From Glandiceps talaboti (Eukaryota > Hemichordata > Enteropneusta > Spengelidae), in the NCBI RefSeq assembly GCF_964340395.1, contig NC_135556.1:7178001-7242000 (forward strand): 64,000 bases of DNA, read 5' to 3'. Under the pieces are notes generated by a model that saw nothing but the letters and a program-made list of their open reading frames with translations, did no database searches and was not told the origin of the DNA. The position numbers were made by a program, and so were the translations under genes. Positions 47,211 to 58,904 of this stretch are shown here, piece by piece. The number at the start of each line of letters is the position of its first letter. Position 1 is the first letter of the stretch.

Positions 47211-48939
47211 TCATGTTATATAATATAACCGAGTACACTTACTAATTATGATGTTAATGAACGAATGCTCTATTTAAATCCCATCCCGCACATCTCGGCC
47301 AAATAATCCAATGTTTTCCCCAAAAGTTATGTGTGAGATCCATTAACCTGGCAAGGACGCATACTGTAACACGTACAGTTACATTTAGCAAATTATATTA
47401 ATTATAAGCAGTTATAATATTTCAATTTTTATCCTCTGAGAACGTCGACATTTTCAACCGTAGTTCTAATAGTCATGTGCAGGTTTGTCCCTTTTATTAT
47501 GAAGAAATTCTGTATAAAACAGCATAACAGTACACATACTTACTGAATGACAGGTACAGACTTATTAGGTTTTTGTCAGCACATGTGTTTATGGCCGGGT
47601 TGTTGACATTGTGATAGTTGACAAGATGGGGACAGTGTCATTGGAATGGTAAACGGTACTGCGGAATTTCATTCATGATTAAGAAGTTTGTGCACACTCC
47701 TTTGTGTAAGAAGTCGTTAAAGGAAATTTAGAGTACAGTTGAAATAATGGGGACGAGATTTAGAGGAATATAACTGTATTTAACTAAAAGTGTGTGGTAA
47801 ACGTAAATTATTACTATATACATCTTAGCAGTAACACAACGTCCTTCTTCTTAATTTGAGTGGAGTATATATTGCAAGCATATAACTTAAGTCAAGTGAA
47901 AATTCAGTTACTTGAATGGGGTAGTCGCTTATTATATCAATAGCGCAGTATTGTTGACGACGTACTGGTATGACCTTTTGAACTTTCCGCTCTGAATACC
48001 ACTATGTATGGTACCGGCTTGTTTTGTCAAATTTGTGTTTGTTGTCGCCATGCAATGCAATGACGTGATAGTCACAAATACCACACTTTCGATAATCCTT
48101 GCACATTTTTTGACTATCATTTATAACAGAATACAGATCACTATCATAAACCAGAGTATATTTTTCCGCTGTACGTCTTTGACGGTGTCGTCAAGAGGTC
48201 ACTAGTTTTACAAGGTTGAGCTTGACATACATCAACATCTTGCAAATCCAAAATATTTCTCTCGAACATCTATGCTTTTAGTTCACAGCTTGTCCCTTAA
48301 CCAGCAAACGTATGCTATTCTTTACAATTTATTGAAACTAGATCAATACACTGAGCTTATATTGCAGTCAAGTTCCATGACCTAAGTACAAATTAAGCAC
48401 ATTTTGAAATACGAACTCTCCCTAGTCTGTGGTTTATAACGAGCTATGCATGCATTGTTACTGTTCCGAATTATAAAATCCAAATTGGTCCGATATACAC
48501 GTATACCAGGAACACGTCAAACCAGGACCACTATTAACAACGCTGACCGAACACAAAACATTCACTCGTGCGTCTGAGGTTTATGTTGATCCTGGGGGCG
48601 AGATCATTAGTTCAGTGTTGGATAAACACTAATTAGTCTTTTACTTTTGGGGTGGAGTTGAGCAATTTTAGTTCTCATCCTACAAGATGTAATGGATGTT
48701 TTGTACCAACAAAAATAGTACAAATCGTTCTTTAGAGAATACCGCCAATGGCGCTGTAGCACAACTAAACTGTAGTTGACTGTTGCTATGGGCGTGGTCT
48801 TGTTGCTATGCATATTTGCATACATTTTATAATCTTTATTAATTTGCCATTTCCAGTCTTGGCACCGGTTACTACAACTGTTGATTATATGTAGATATTT
48901 TAACAACATTCACGGACAGGGAGCAGTCACAGAAACACG

Positions 48940-49263
48940 TCAACGAATGGTCAGCCCTTTGTAGTCGATGAGGGCGCACTGCACAAGAATATTCATGTAT
49001 GTGGTAGATATCGGTACATACAAAACAGCCATCTGCTGGCGACGCTCCCGAGACTGTAGAGGGTCTATGGTCAGGGCAATGAAAACGTTCATGTCTCCTT
49101 TATTATTGTACGACAGTCTATGTGCAGTGACTCGGACAGAGTGTATTTCCTTGAGGCCAATACTCTCTTCGGTCGTCGCATCATCGTTTGTGCCGATGCC
49201 GTTCGTGCCGTTTAGTTGTGGTGATACGACGAACGAATGGATAATGGCGGGTAATAACAGATT
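48940..49263 (-). CDS. Unrecognised 107-codon frame, partly conserved between copies
   Basis: Open between two stops on the minus strand, with PAIIHSFVVSPQLNGTNG, IGLKEIHSVRVTAHRLSYNN and MNVFIALTIDPLQSRERRQQ, ending GLTIR. The copy 2 relative (about 22190-22370, minus) keeps the frame on both sides of a 30-codon length difference (SPKLSSTNGTNDD joined to VNVFIALTIDPLQSRERRQQ), then shifts frame by one base. In-frame length change is weak evidence for coding. An internal ATG would start at MNVFIAL. No domain is recognised. It may instead be an old exon or element. Confidence 0.28.
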   Translation of the reverse strand, partial: NLLLPAIIHSFVVSPQLNGTNGIGTNDDATTEESIGLKEIHSVRVTAHRLSYNNKGDMNVFIALTIDPLQSRERRQQMAVLYVPISTTYMNILVQCALIDYKGLTIR

Positions 49264-50507
49264 TTAATTTATGCCTATGTAGGAATTTAAAGAGACCACA
49301 CGAAAAATAACAAAGAAGAAGCAACCTGCTAAGGGCTTTGTGCATCGCGCACTATTCATGTACAGCAGGTGACTTTGACGTGCGCAGTCGTGTCAACCTG
49401 CTTCGATGAAGTTAAGTGTTAAGTTGATCGTCATCTTTCATCAGATTTCGAATTAAAATCATGTCATAATTATATAATTATTTCGAAATACAACTTCGGT
49501 AGTAGTGTACGTTTTTCTAATCAAAGAGTTTCAGAAAATGCTTTTATATGTCAATAGATGAATTTGCAATTTAATGTAAATAGCATCTGGTATGGATATT
49601 AGTCAAATTTTCCTCGTTTTTGAAATATGTCTCAGTTTTGGGTCATACACGATAACATGGAGTTGAACGTCGAACATCGACCGCCATTTTCATTTGTTTT
49701 ATGTTCGGAATCGCCGTGTCTTGTCCAATCAGAAAGCCATTTTTTGATGACGTCTAACATGGATATCATGACGTTTAAGTCTCATATCAGAAGTGATATT
49801 TCCTAAACGTCATCAAGAATTATTGATCTGGGCATAGGTATGTGATAAATACTTATATACCAGGGTGTTTTTGTGCTCATAAGGTATTAGTGAGAAGGAT
49901 TATTCTTTTCATCATGACCATATCTGTCGACAATACCATGTGTTTAATGTCCAATGTCCTGTGGTGACACTGTGTTGACCTTACATTTCCTCGATAATAG
50001 GGTTAAACCATTACTATAATCACAATATATCCCGTGGGACACCTCAAAGCAATCCATAGTATCGCTTATGTGCGATGCAGTTGGTGTGAGAAAGGGTATC
50101 CTTTTTGGGTGTGATAACAGTTTTGGTTTGGCGGTCTCAAAGGAGCCCCCCCCCCCCCTGTATAATTTTACACAGAATCCCCCCTCTCGGGAGGGACATT
50201 TCTTAATTCACAACAAAAGTTGACAATCATAAGGGATCGAAACTGACGGGATAACGAAATCACACCCTTTGATTGTACTTGAACTTTTCACAATGATGAC
50301 ATCTCACTTGATAGTTACCCTGAACTTATCCATGACATTAGGAAAGCTTAGGTTATGTTTGGAAATATTTTTAAAGTTAGTTTTGGTTGAAAGTCCTTTT
50401 CTATATGCCAAACGACAGGCAAAGGCTTTCCAGCCTTTAACCGTTAACGGAGTGAAACTCGATGGTAGTGAACGCAAAGCCACAAATGTAGGGTTTAGAG
50501 GACATTA

Positions 50508-50880
50508 TAATAATGTTTATAAATCAATAAGTACTTTTGGCCACTGGCCCACTATACAGTCTCAGAAAAAAAAGAGAAATCAAGATAACGTCCAAAGTCA
50601 AAGGTACATCATACATCATACAAAACACAATATAAGAGATACAAAAATTAATGATAGAAAACATGTTTGTGCTTATTCCACGTGTTGTAAAAATATTTTT
50701 TTCTTTCAGAAACAAAATATATGTATGTTGCACAGTTTCTTATAACAGTAGGATTTTGACTGTTCGTAAATCTCAAAAAATTATAATCAGATAATGGCTT
50801 GTCTATAATACATTGTGGGAAAATACATTTCTCTGAGTTCTTCATAAAGAGCACAAACAAATAAAAAGTGTTTCTCGTTA
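50508..50880 (-). mobile_element. 5'-truncated LINE 3' end with 13-base target duplication
   Basis: ttagaggacatta occurs at both borders (about 50495-50507 and 50878-50890), and the paralogous site in copy 2 (near 23057) is uninterrupted. On the minus strand the insert encodes NEKHFLFVCALYEELREMYF and, in another frame, NFLRFTNSQNPTVIRNCATY, matching the cysteine-containing C-terminus of many LINE reverse transcriptases. About 200 bases of 3' untranslated sequence follow. The frame is disrupted. It inserted after the copy 2/copy 3 duplication. Confidence 0.8.
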
Positions 50881-51640
50881 GAGGACATTACACAGTCACC
50901 ATATCCAATGATTACAGGTTCAACTAGTGTTGACTCTGTCGACAAAACCATCGATGGAAAAAACAATTCATATGAACCAAGGCTGAAATGGTAATGTGAT
51001 ACTAGAGAAAGCGACGGAGGGTTAGAGTTTAAAGTAAGACGAAGGACTAGTAAATATTGAAGAATGAAAAAGTCAGGGTGAGTAGCTACGAAGATTGTAA
51101 AAGGCAATAGCCACGCCCTCCTAGTAGGCACGGTTAATTAATTACATTCTGTATTGTATCTGTTTCAAATACAATTGTCTTCATTTCCCGATACATCCGG
51201 AGAAATGGCGTATAAGCTGAGTGGGCGACACGCAGAGTAGAAACCGAAGACTCAGGATATCGACAGTATAGAAAGGCAAACATAAAATTGTTTGTTTCCG
51301 ATAACATGACTTTAGAAAATAGGGTAGGTCGGGGTTTCATTTTATTTCATTTATATTTTTTTACTTAGACCCAAAAATAAGATACTCATTGGTCACAATA
51401 CTTCCGTAACATGTACAGTTGATGAGGTGTAAAAGAAGTAAATGAAAACAATTCTGTGATTCAGAAGTAGACAAACACAATATACAGACTGTGTTGTTAT
51501 AGACTGAAATGACACCGTTTTCCTCTGTAATGGGATTTTTAAAATAAGAAAGTAACCAAAGATAATTTGGCCAGAAAATCTACTGGGAAATAGAACTACA
51601 TTGTCATAATTTTACCTTTTTCTATGTAAAAATCTTTAAG

Positions 51641-52242
51641 GCCGAGGGCTGAAACTAGAGTCGGTCAGGTTATCGGAAACTCACTATATTTGTTATTTGA
51701 CCTAATCATGACCCCTCGTGGTAAGAAGACTTGTTTTTGTAGAGTGTCACTGCCCTTAGATTCCAGCTATTCTCGCAGATTCCCAAGACATTTGGTAGTT
51801 GAGACTGAATTATATCCAACTTTAGGGACAGTCTAAACAAAATAAATAAAAAATATGATGTTAATGAAAAACGTGATTATAGAAACAAAGGCAATTGGCA
51901 TATACGTCAACTGGCTTCTTGTATATTTTTATCTATTTATCAATATTTGCTTCAGATAATAAGAAGCAAAAGTTAGTAAATTACAGTGCTTTTACACGAA
52001 GTTTGAGCAGCCAACTCGGGGGGGGGGGGGGGTAACTCCCACAGGCAACACTGTGGGGAGGGTTCCCGAAGAGTTTTTTTTATCATTTACTTTCATTATT
52101 TGGATATCCAGGCTGTAGTAAGGCCTACAAATGGCAAAATAGATCAGATTTCGTTTTATGGAAAACATGTCCGTGACAATGTTGACAATATGGTGACAAT
52201 TGCCTTTTACCCAGTAGCGTCGAAATAATAAGGTAAAAGGAT
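51641..52242. other. Unique sequence after copy 3, no gene seen
   Basis: AT-rich, with a G-run at 52018-52032. No frame or repeat is recognised. Confidence 0.5.
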
Positions 52243-52512
52243 CTCACCCACTTTAGTTATTGTATTGAAATTTGGAGTAACACGTATCATAGTTTTACAA
52301 AAGAAACTTGTTCGAATACCACTGATACCTTTCTTAGATTACTACACACCCCCCTCCTCCCCCGTATTCAATCAGCTGCGAATACTTGATATAGAACCAC
52401 AAAGTCTGTTAATTCTACACTTGTATGGTAGTTTTGTAATCTACAAACTAATCCCTATATACCTATATAGTCTTAATCACTACATTGGTAATCATATATA
52501 TCTCATAGATAT
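52243..52512 (+). mobile_element. Decayed LINE fragment, same family as 5812-7140
   Basis: The plus strand matches the minus-strand LINE over the thumb-to-C-terminal part: ttagttattgtattgaaatt against ttagttacggtcttgaaatt, then VLQKKLVRI and VFNQLRILDI against ILQKKLARL and LFNQLRILDI, then cactacattggtaatcat. The remaining 3' part of the LINE is absent; the sequence passes straight into the minisatellite. The fragment has frame changes. Confidence 0.78.
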
Positions 52513-55058
52513 TATACTAAATCAGCCCTGTAGATATCATACTAAATCAGCCCTGTAGATATCATACTAAATCAGACCTATAGATACCATACTAAATCAG
52601 CCCTGTAGATATCATATATACTAAATCAGCCCTGTTGATATCATACTAAATCAGCCCTGTAGATATCATACTAACACAGCCCTGTAGATATCACACTAAA
52701 TCAGACCTATAGATACCATACCAAATCAGCCCTGTAGATATCATATATACTAAATCAGCCCTGTTGATATCATACTAAATCAGCCCTGTAGATATCATAC
52801 TAAATCAGCCCTGTTGATATCATACTAAATCAGCCCTGTAGATATCATACTAAATCAGCCCTGTTGATATCATACTAAATCAGCCCTGTAGATATCATAC
52901 TAAATCAGCCCTGTGGATATCATACTAAATCAGACCTATAGATACCATACCAAATCAACCCTGTAGATATCATACTAAATCAGCCCTGTAGATATACTAA
53001 ATCAGCCCTGTGGATATCATACTAAATCAGACCTATAGATACCATACCAAATCAGCCCTGTAGATATCATACTAAATCAGCCCTATAGACATCATACATA
53101 CTAAATCAGACCTATAGATACCATACCAAATCAGCCCTGTAGATATCATATATACTAAATCAGCCCTGTAGATATCATACTAAATCAGCCCTGTAGATAT
53201 CATACTAAATCAGCCCTGTAGATATCATACTAAATCAGCCCTGTGGATATCATACTAAATCAGCCCTGTAGATATCATATATACTAAATCAGCCCTGTAG
53301 ATATCATACTAAATCAGCCCTGTAGATATCATATATACTAAAATCAGCCCTGTAGATATCATACTAAATCAGCCCTGTAGATATCATACTAATTTAGTCC
53401 TGTAGATACCATACTAAATCAGCCCTATAGATATCATATATACTAAATCAGCCCTGTTGATATCATACTAAATCAGCCCTGTGGATATCATACTAAATCA
53501 GCCCTGTAGATATCATACTAAATCAGCCCTGTAGATATCATACTAAATCAGCCCTGTGGATATCATACTAAATCAGCCCTGTAGATATCATATATACTAA
53601 ATCAGCCCTGTAGATATCATACTAAATCAGACCTATAGATATCATACTAAATCAGCCCTGTAGATATCATACTAAATCAGACCTATAGATACCATACCAA
53701 ATCAGCCCTGTAGATATCATATATACTAAATCAGCCCTGTAGATATCATATATACTAAATCAGCCCTGTAGATATCATACTAAATCAGACCTATAGATAT
53801 CATACTAAATCAGCCCTGTAGATATCATATATACTAAATCAGCCCTGTAGATATCATACTAAATCAGACCTATAGATATCATACTAAATCAGCCCTGTAG
53901 ATATCATATATACTAAATCAGCCCTGTTGATATCATACTAAATCAGCCCTGTGGATATCATACTAAATCAGCCCTGTAGATATCATACTAAATCAGCCCT
54001 GTAGATATCATACTAAATCAGCCCTGTAGATATCATATATACTAAATCAGCCCTGTTGATATCATACTAAATCAGCCCTGTAGATATCATGTATACCAAA
54101 ATCAGCCCTGTAGATATCATACTAAATCAGACCTGTAGATATCATATATACTAAATCAGTCCTGTAGATATACTAAATCAGCCCTGTAGATATCACATAT
54201 ATACTAAATCAGTCCTGTAGATATCATACTAAATCAGCCCTGTGGATATCATACTAAATCAGCCCTGTAGATATCATATATACTAAATCAGTCCTGTAGA
54301 TATCATACTAAATCAGACCTGTAGATATCATATATACTAAATCAGTCCTGTAGATATCATACTAAATCAGCCCTGTAGATATCATATATACTAAATCAGT
54401 CCTGTAGATATCATACTAAATCAGCCCTGTGGATATCATACTAAATCAGCCCTGTGGATATCATACTAAATCAGCCCTGTAGATACCATACTAAATCAGT
54501 CCTGTAGATATCATACTAAATCAGCCCTGTGGATATCATACTAAATCAGCCCTGTAGATATCATACTAAATCAGCCCTGTAGATATCATACTAAATCAGC
54601 CCTGTAGATATCATACTAATTTAGTCCTGTAGATACCATACTAAATCAGCCCTATAGATATTATACTAAATCAGCCCTGTAGATATCATACTAAATCAGC
54701 CCTGTAGATATCATACTAAATTAGCCCTGTGGATATCATACTAAATCAGTCCTGTAGATATCATACTAAATCAGCCCTGTGGATATCATACTAAATCAGC
54801 CCTGTAGATATCATACTAAATCAGCCCTGTAGATATCACACTTAATCAACCCTTTAGATATCACACTAAATCATCCCTGTAGATATCATACCAAATCAGC
54901 CCTGTGGATATCATACTAAATCAGCCCTTTGGGTATCATGCCCTGTGGATACCATACTAAATCAACCCTGTAGTTATCATACTAAATCAGCCCTGTGGAT
55001 ATCATACTAAATCAGCCATGTGGCTATCATACTTAATCAGCCCTGTGGATATCATACT
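52505..55058. repeat. 25-base minisatellite, about 95-100 units
   Basis: The unit is actaaatcagccctgtagat plus atcat. Variants replace gtaga by gttga, gtgga or ataga, replace cc by ac or tc, or add atat to give 29 bases. Variants recur in groups (for example the acctataga unit is usually followed by a ccaaatcag unit), so the array grew by copying multi-unit blocks. Degeneracy rises at the right edge (54840-55058). Most units contain GATATC. No coding role is evident, because stops occur in each unit. Confidence 0.97.
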
Positions 55059-56636
55059 GCCACCAAGCATAGGAATTCCTTACCAGCTCCACTCAAAAAC
55101 ATACAACCAATACTTAGTCTATTGATTAAAAAATACTTTTGACAGCAATTTGATGCATGCTTTTGTGTATATATATGTGTGTGTTTGTGTTTGTGTTTGT
55201 GTTTGTGTTTGTGTTTGTGTTTGTGTTTGTGTTTGTGTTTGTGTTTGTGTTTGTGTTTGTGTTTGTGTTTGTGGAAACAGATAGTGTTAATTTATGTCTC
55301 TGTTTTTCCCTTTCTTTATTTGTAGAAGTTTTTGAATATGTAAGACACCCAAAGGAACGATGAAAATGCCCAAATAATATGTGTATTCTGATTACTATTA
55401 CATGTGTATATGTCTTGGCGGGGGTTGGACTAGATTAGTTGGCAGACAATTATTTTTCGACCCCTTTCTCTTTCATTTACATATTCATACTCTCTTTACT
55501 GACTTATTATTTTTGTATGTGGGAATAAAAAGTTATATGTTTACAAATATTTATCTGTTATTTACTTGTACGGTATGTAAATAGAGTTGCCAGGACCACG
55601 AGCTTGAATAATTTTCAGTCAACTATTTCTATGGTCCCCATCAGAATCTTGTGTATCAACATAACAGAGCGGTGTGAAGGTACTATATATTTTATTATCT
55701 AATTAAGTTAAAACAACACAATCCGTAGACTCACTAGTCAATTAAGGGGTTTAATTGGTATAATTTGACAGGAACTTGTAAGCATTTTCATTCTTACTGT
55801 AATTGCCGCATTCCATCTTTGATAACCATGAGTTTTTGGAAATCACTAGTGTATGTGTCCTACAAAAACGTTCACCTTTAAAGTAGGGCGTACACCGACC
55901 TGAGGATGACTCATTGTCACCTACAAACATGAATTGTTTACGTTATGCTTATGACGTAGAAAATGGTAACGTGTATACCACCATAGACTTTTGTGCAAAT
56001 TCTGTGATTAATATAATTTTCGAGTACGAAGGAACACACATAGTTTGAAGAACGTTAATTTCTCTTCGGCAGTTCCCAACTTTATGAGGCAAGTATGCAA
56101 AACAACCTAAAGGTCACACGAGTTTTGAAATGACTTCAGTAATTTAGATTACTAGTTTAACTATTTTTTAAAACCTGATAATATACAAAAGGGAATGTGT
56201 GATGTGTTATCTCTTAAGGTACATCTGTTTTATCGTATTATCCTGGAAGTAGGAACGTTGCTATTGTCACTGATTTCAGTATATGATTGTCATTATATAG
56301 CAGACAGTATACACACTTTGATATAATAACTTCCGCCGATAAATACTTGATATGTATAGCACGTATAAATCCAGTTCTTTTATTTGTGACGCCATATCTG
56401 ATACAACATTGAATATCATCACGTTCCGAGTGAGAGTTTCATAATGTGCTGTTCTCTTTATCGTCGACACCACCCTCACTACGTATACCTTGGTGTAAGA
56501 TTTCTGTGGTCTGTCGTGGCAGGTGATACACATATTTCGATCGCTCTTTGTGTCACTGTGAAAATAGGGCACACGTGACGATTAAATTGAAACCAAGACT
56601 AGGCCTACCACTACGTAATTGATATTAATATTCAAG
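55059..56636. other. Intergenic sequence upstream of the zinc-finger gene
   Basis: Holds a TTTGTG hexanucleotide array at 55180-55272 (about 16 units), whose open frame is a by-product of the repeat. A minus-strand frame at 56276-56572 lies head-to-head with the zinc-finger gene but has no domain and could be chance. The promoter should lie in the last few hundred bases; no TATA box was identified. Confidence 0.5.
55180..55272. repeat. (TTTGTG)n microsatellite
   Basis: About 16 hexanucleotide units, almost perfect. Confidence 0.96.
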
Positions 56637-57553
56637 ATGGCTGATAAGAATATGCAAGTTGGTCATCAAGAGACCGATAACATCACACAATGTTTGGTGT
56701 GTAAGTCAGCTCTACAGGTGAGAGACAGTCATGGAGGTTACTTCTGCAGTGACTTGTGTCGTTCTAGTTACTCGACATTGAAGAGTTGTAGTGAACAAAT
56801 CGGGTGAGTTTCATATACCAATTTTCCTTCTCCACGTTTGGCCTACCTGCTATTATAATGTCCAGTATCTGTTTATCCTTAAGCTTCCTGTATGTAGTCA
56901 TTTCTGTTCATACATATGCACACTTGTGCATTTGCAAACACAAGCACACAAATTGTAAATAAATAAATAAAAATAAACGCATATATACACAAATGCATTA
57001 CACACACAAGCACACAAAGGGTCTTAATATACCACAATATTTGTATTTGCATACCACATGCCTATGTCGGCTTTTTGAATTTGGGTAGGAAACAAAGATA
57101 CGGAATTTAAGTCTCTGATATTTATAAGCAGCGGAAAAGTCATAATTCAATTAGACCAAAATGACGCTGGTGTAATGTCTAGGCAAAAATACCTATTTCT
57201 GAATTGCACTTTCAATTTAAAGTAATTTGGTGTTGTGCTTGTTTCCGCGGACAAGGCGTTGATTCAGTTAGAACATGGATTCAGTTAGAGTAGGTTACGG
57301 TCCGTCAAAAAATGTTGTTGAGGACGAATAGATTTTCTGTAGCGCTGCTCTGTTTATCAAACCCTCAAGGAAAAAAATAATGTTTTACCAAGAGAGTCCT
57401 TTTCCCAACGAAACAGCATAACATTTCCTTATGGCTTTCCAGAAAAGACAAAATATGTGGAAAGCCAGACTTTGTTAATGTATTATGCTTTTTGTGTCAA
57501 ACTGTAATGTTCATGTTTTTACTGTAAATCTGAAATTGTATTCAGAACGGTGG

Positions 57554-57635
<82 letters not shown>

Positions 57636-58904
57636 AAAAAAATAAGTGTTGAAGCTGATCTATTCAAGATGAAAGTTGCAAACAGAAAGGATATCAAAAT
57701 AGAGGTCCCGTTTCATTTTCATGAGGTAAATACAACTTTTTCCTAAATATAAGTTCTAATTCAACAACTATTTGGTTACAGTCAATCACATCAGAACAAA
57801 AAGTTAACGCTATAGTGAAATACAATTGTGAGATTAATATGATTATTTTGTTGAGTTATATGCAATATTGTCTCGTAACCTTTCGAAATTCTTGCACAAA
57901 CAAATGGATTTTACGATTGAAAATTGCACCATTTTCTTCTTTATTAGGCTGGGACAGAAAACGGTTGTTCGCAGCCACTAGAAGGGGAAATCGTTAAGTT
58001 ATCTGACGAAGGTCTTCTACAGAAACAGACTGCTGTAGACAGAGATGGAATGGTACTTGATGTTGAACACCTTCGACATTTGGTGTCTGATCATGATTTG
58101 AAGCTTGAGAGGGAGGCCATGATAAAGCAACGCGATCAGTGTAGCAAAGCCCTCTATGACATTGACAAAAAGGTCAAGTGCATGCTCCACGTCATTGACG
58201 AGACTTTAAGCTTGTATACTGAGAACTCGCGGAAGCAGTCAGAGAATGTGACTCAAGTTCAAGAACTCTGTTGCGAACTTCAGGAAATGACGTACACAAG
58301 AAACGAGGACGTCGACATGCTGAAGCAGAAGATGAAATTACTCGAAGAGAAGTTCAATCTGCAGTGCAGAAAACAGGATGAAATGGAAAAATCCGTGAAA
58401 TCCCTTGCCGTCAAAAGTCATAAACAGGAGAAAATGTTAGCCCACACTCTTCTGAAGGAGAAGGAACCGAGTATCAAACAGTCTGAAATGACAGCCGTGC
58501 AGAACAAAGTGAAGAACCTTGAGTTAGAACTCGACATACTGAAGCGAGAAATGAGTAGGCCCTGGTTTACCAATACTTCAAGTCAACAACCGGTTCATAT
58601 TAGTATACAGAATCCCATTAATAATTACGTACCCTTCGCCACCAGTGACCCCAGAGTTCCCGCCACTTCTGTTCTACAAGACGAAGGGCAATACTTTGAT
58701 CCAAGCAGAAGATACGTTCCATCACGGAATGTATGGGGGTATGCGAATCACACTGCGCCGCCTCACTACCAGCACCAGCCAGCTGAGCTGCCGCCTTATT
58801 CTGATGTCACTCAGTCGGATACCATTGGCCCGCGTAATTTTGAGAAACACACAACCGAATATGATCGTGAAAAAAAGACTGCGAATGGTGAGGGAAAGAA
58901 ATAA
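56637..58904 (+). CDS. Zinc-finger and coiled-coil protein, 400 residues, three exons
   Basis: Exons 56637-56803, 57647-57725 and 57948-58904. Donors are atcgg|gtgagt and catgag|gtaaat; acceptors are aataag (behind a CT tract) and ctttattag. Phases 2 and 0 fit exactly, giving one frame to TAA at 58902. The start ATG is in good context (ttcaagATGGCTG). Residues 19-51 hold CLVCKSALQV...GGYFCSDLCRSSY, a C-x2-C...C-x3-C pattern like FCS/MYM-type treble-clef fingers. After VKLSDEGLLQ, residues about 125-270 form heptad-rich coiled coil (LVSDHDLKLEREAMIKQRDQ, KLLEEKFNLQ, KVKNLELELDILKREM). The last 130 residues are Pro/Ser/Tyr-rich and probably disordered, ending EGKK. A nuclear or scaffold role is plausible; I do not recognise a named orthologue. 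A separate single-exon reading of exon 3 would start at the ATG at 58050. Confidence 0.82.
57554..57634 (+). repeat. (CT)n microsatellite at the exon 2 acceptor
   Basis: About 40 CT units ending 12 bases before the inferred acceptor of exon 2 (57645-57646). In the sense strand this is pure pyrimidine, so it may serve as the polypyrimidine tract. Confidence 0.93.

Larger units (their letters stand above)
45797..51640. repeat. Tandem locus, copy 3 (partial)
   Basis: Direct repeat of block a (to about 46270), then, after about 300 unrelated bases, of block b (46570-51300) and the first 340 bases of block d. Similarity ends near 51640, shortly after ggtcaggttatcgg. The family 1 and family 2 genes are therefore not present in this copy, at least not here. 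Confidence 0.85.

Noticed and set aside
50269-50745. 158-codon plus-strand frame
   Set aside because: It crosses the border of a LINE insertion, lies antisense to the LINE protein and is not open in the paralogue near 22850.
52505-55058. Array resembling a CRISPR
   Set aside because: Units are adjoining 25-29-base tandem repeats without unique spacers, in animal DNA; it is a minisatellite.
55157-55363. Phe-Val repeat frame
   Set aside because: Translation of the TTTGTG microsatellite; no gene structure.
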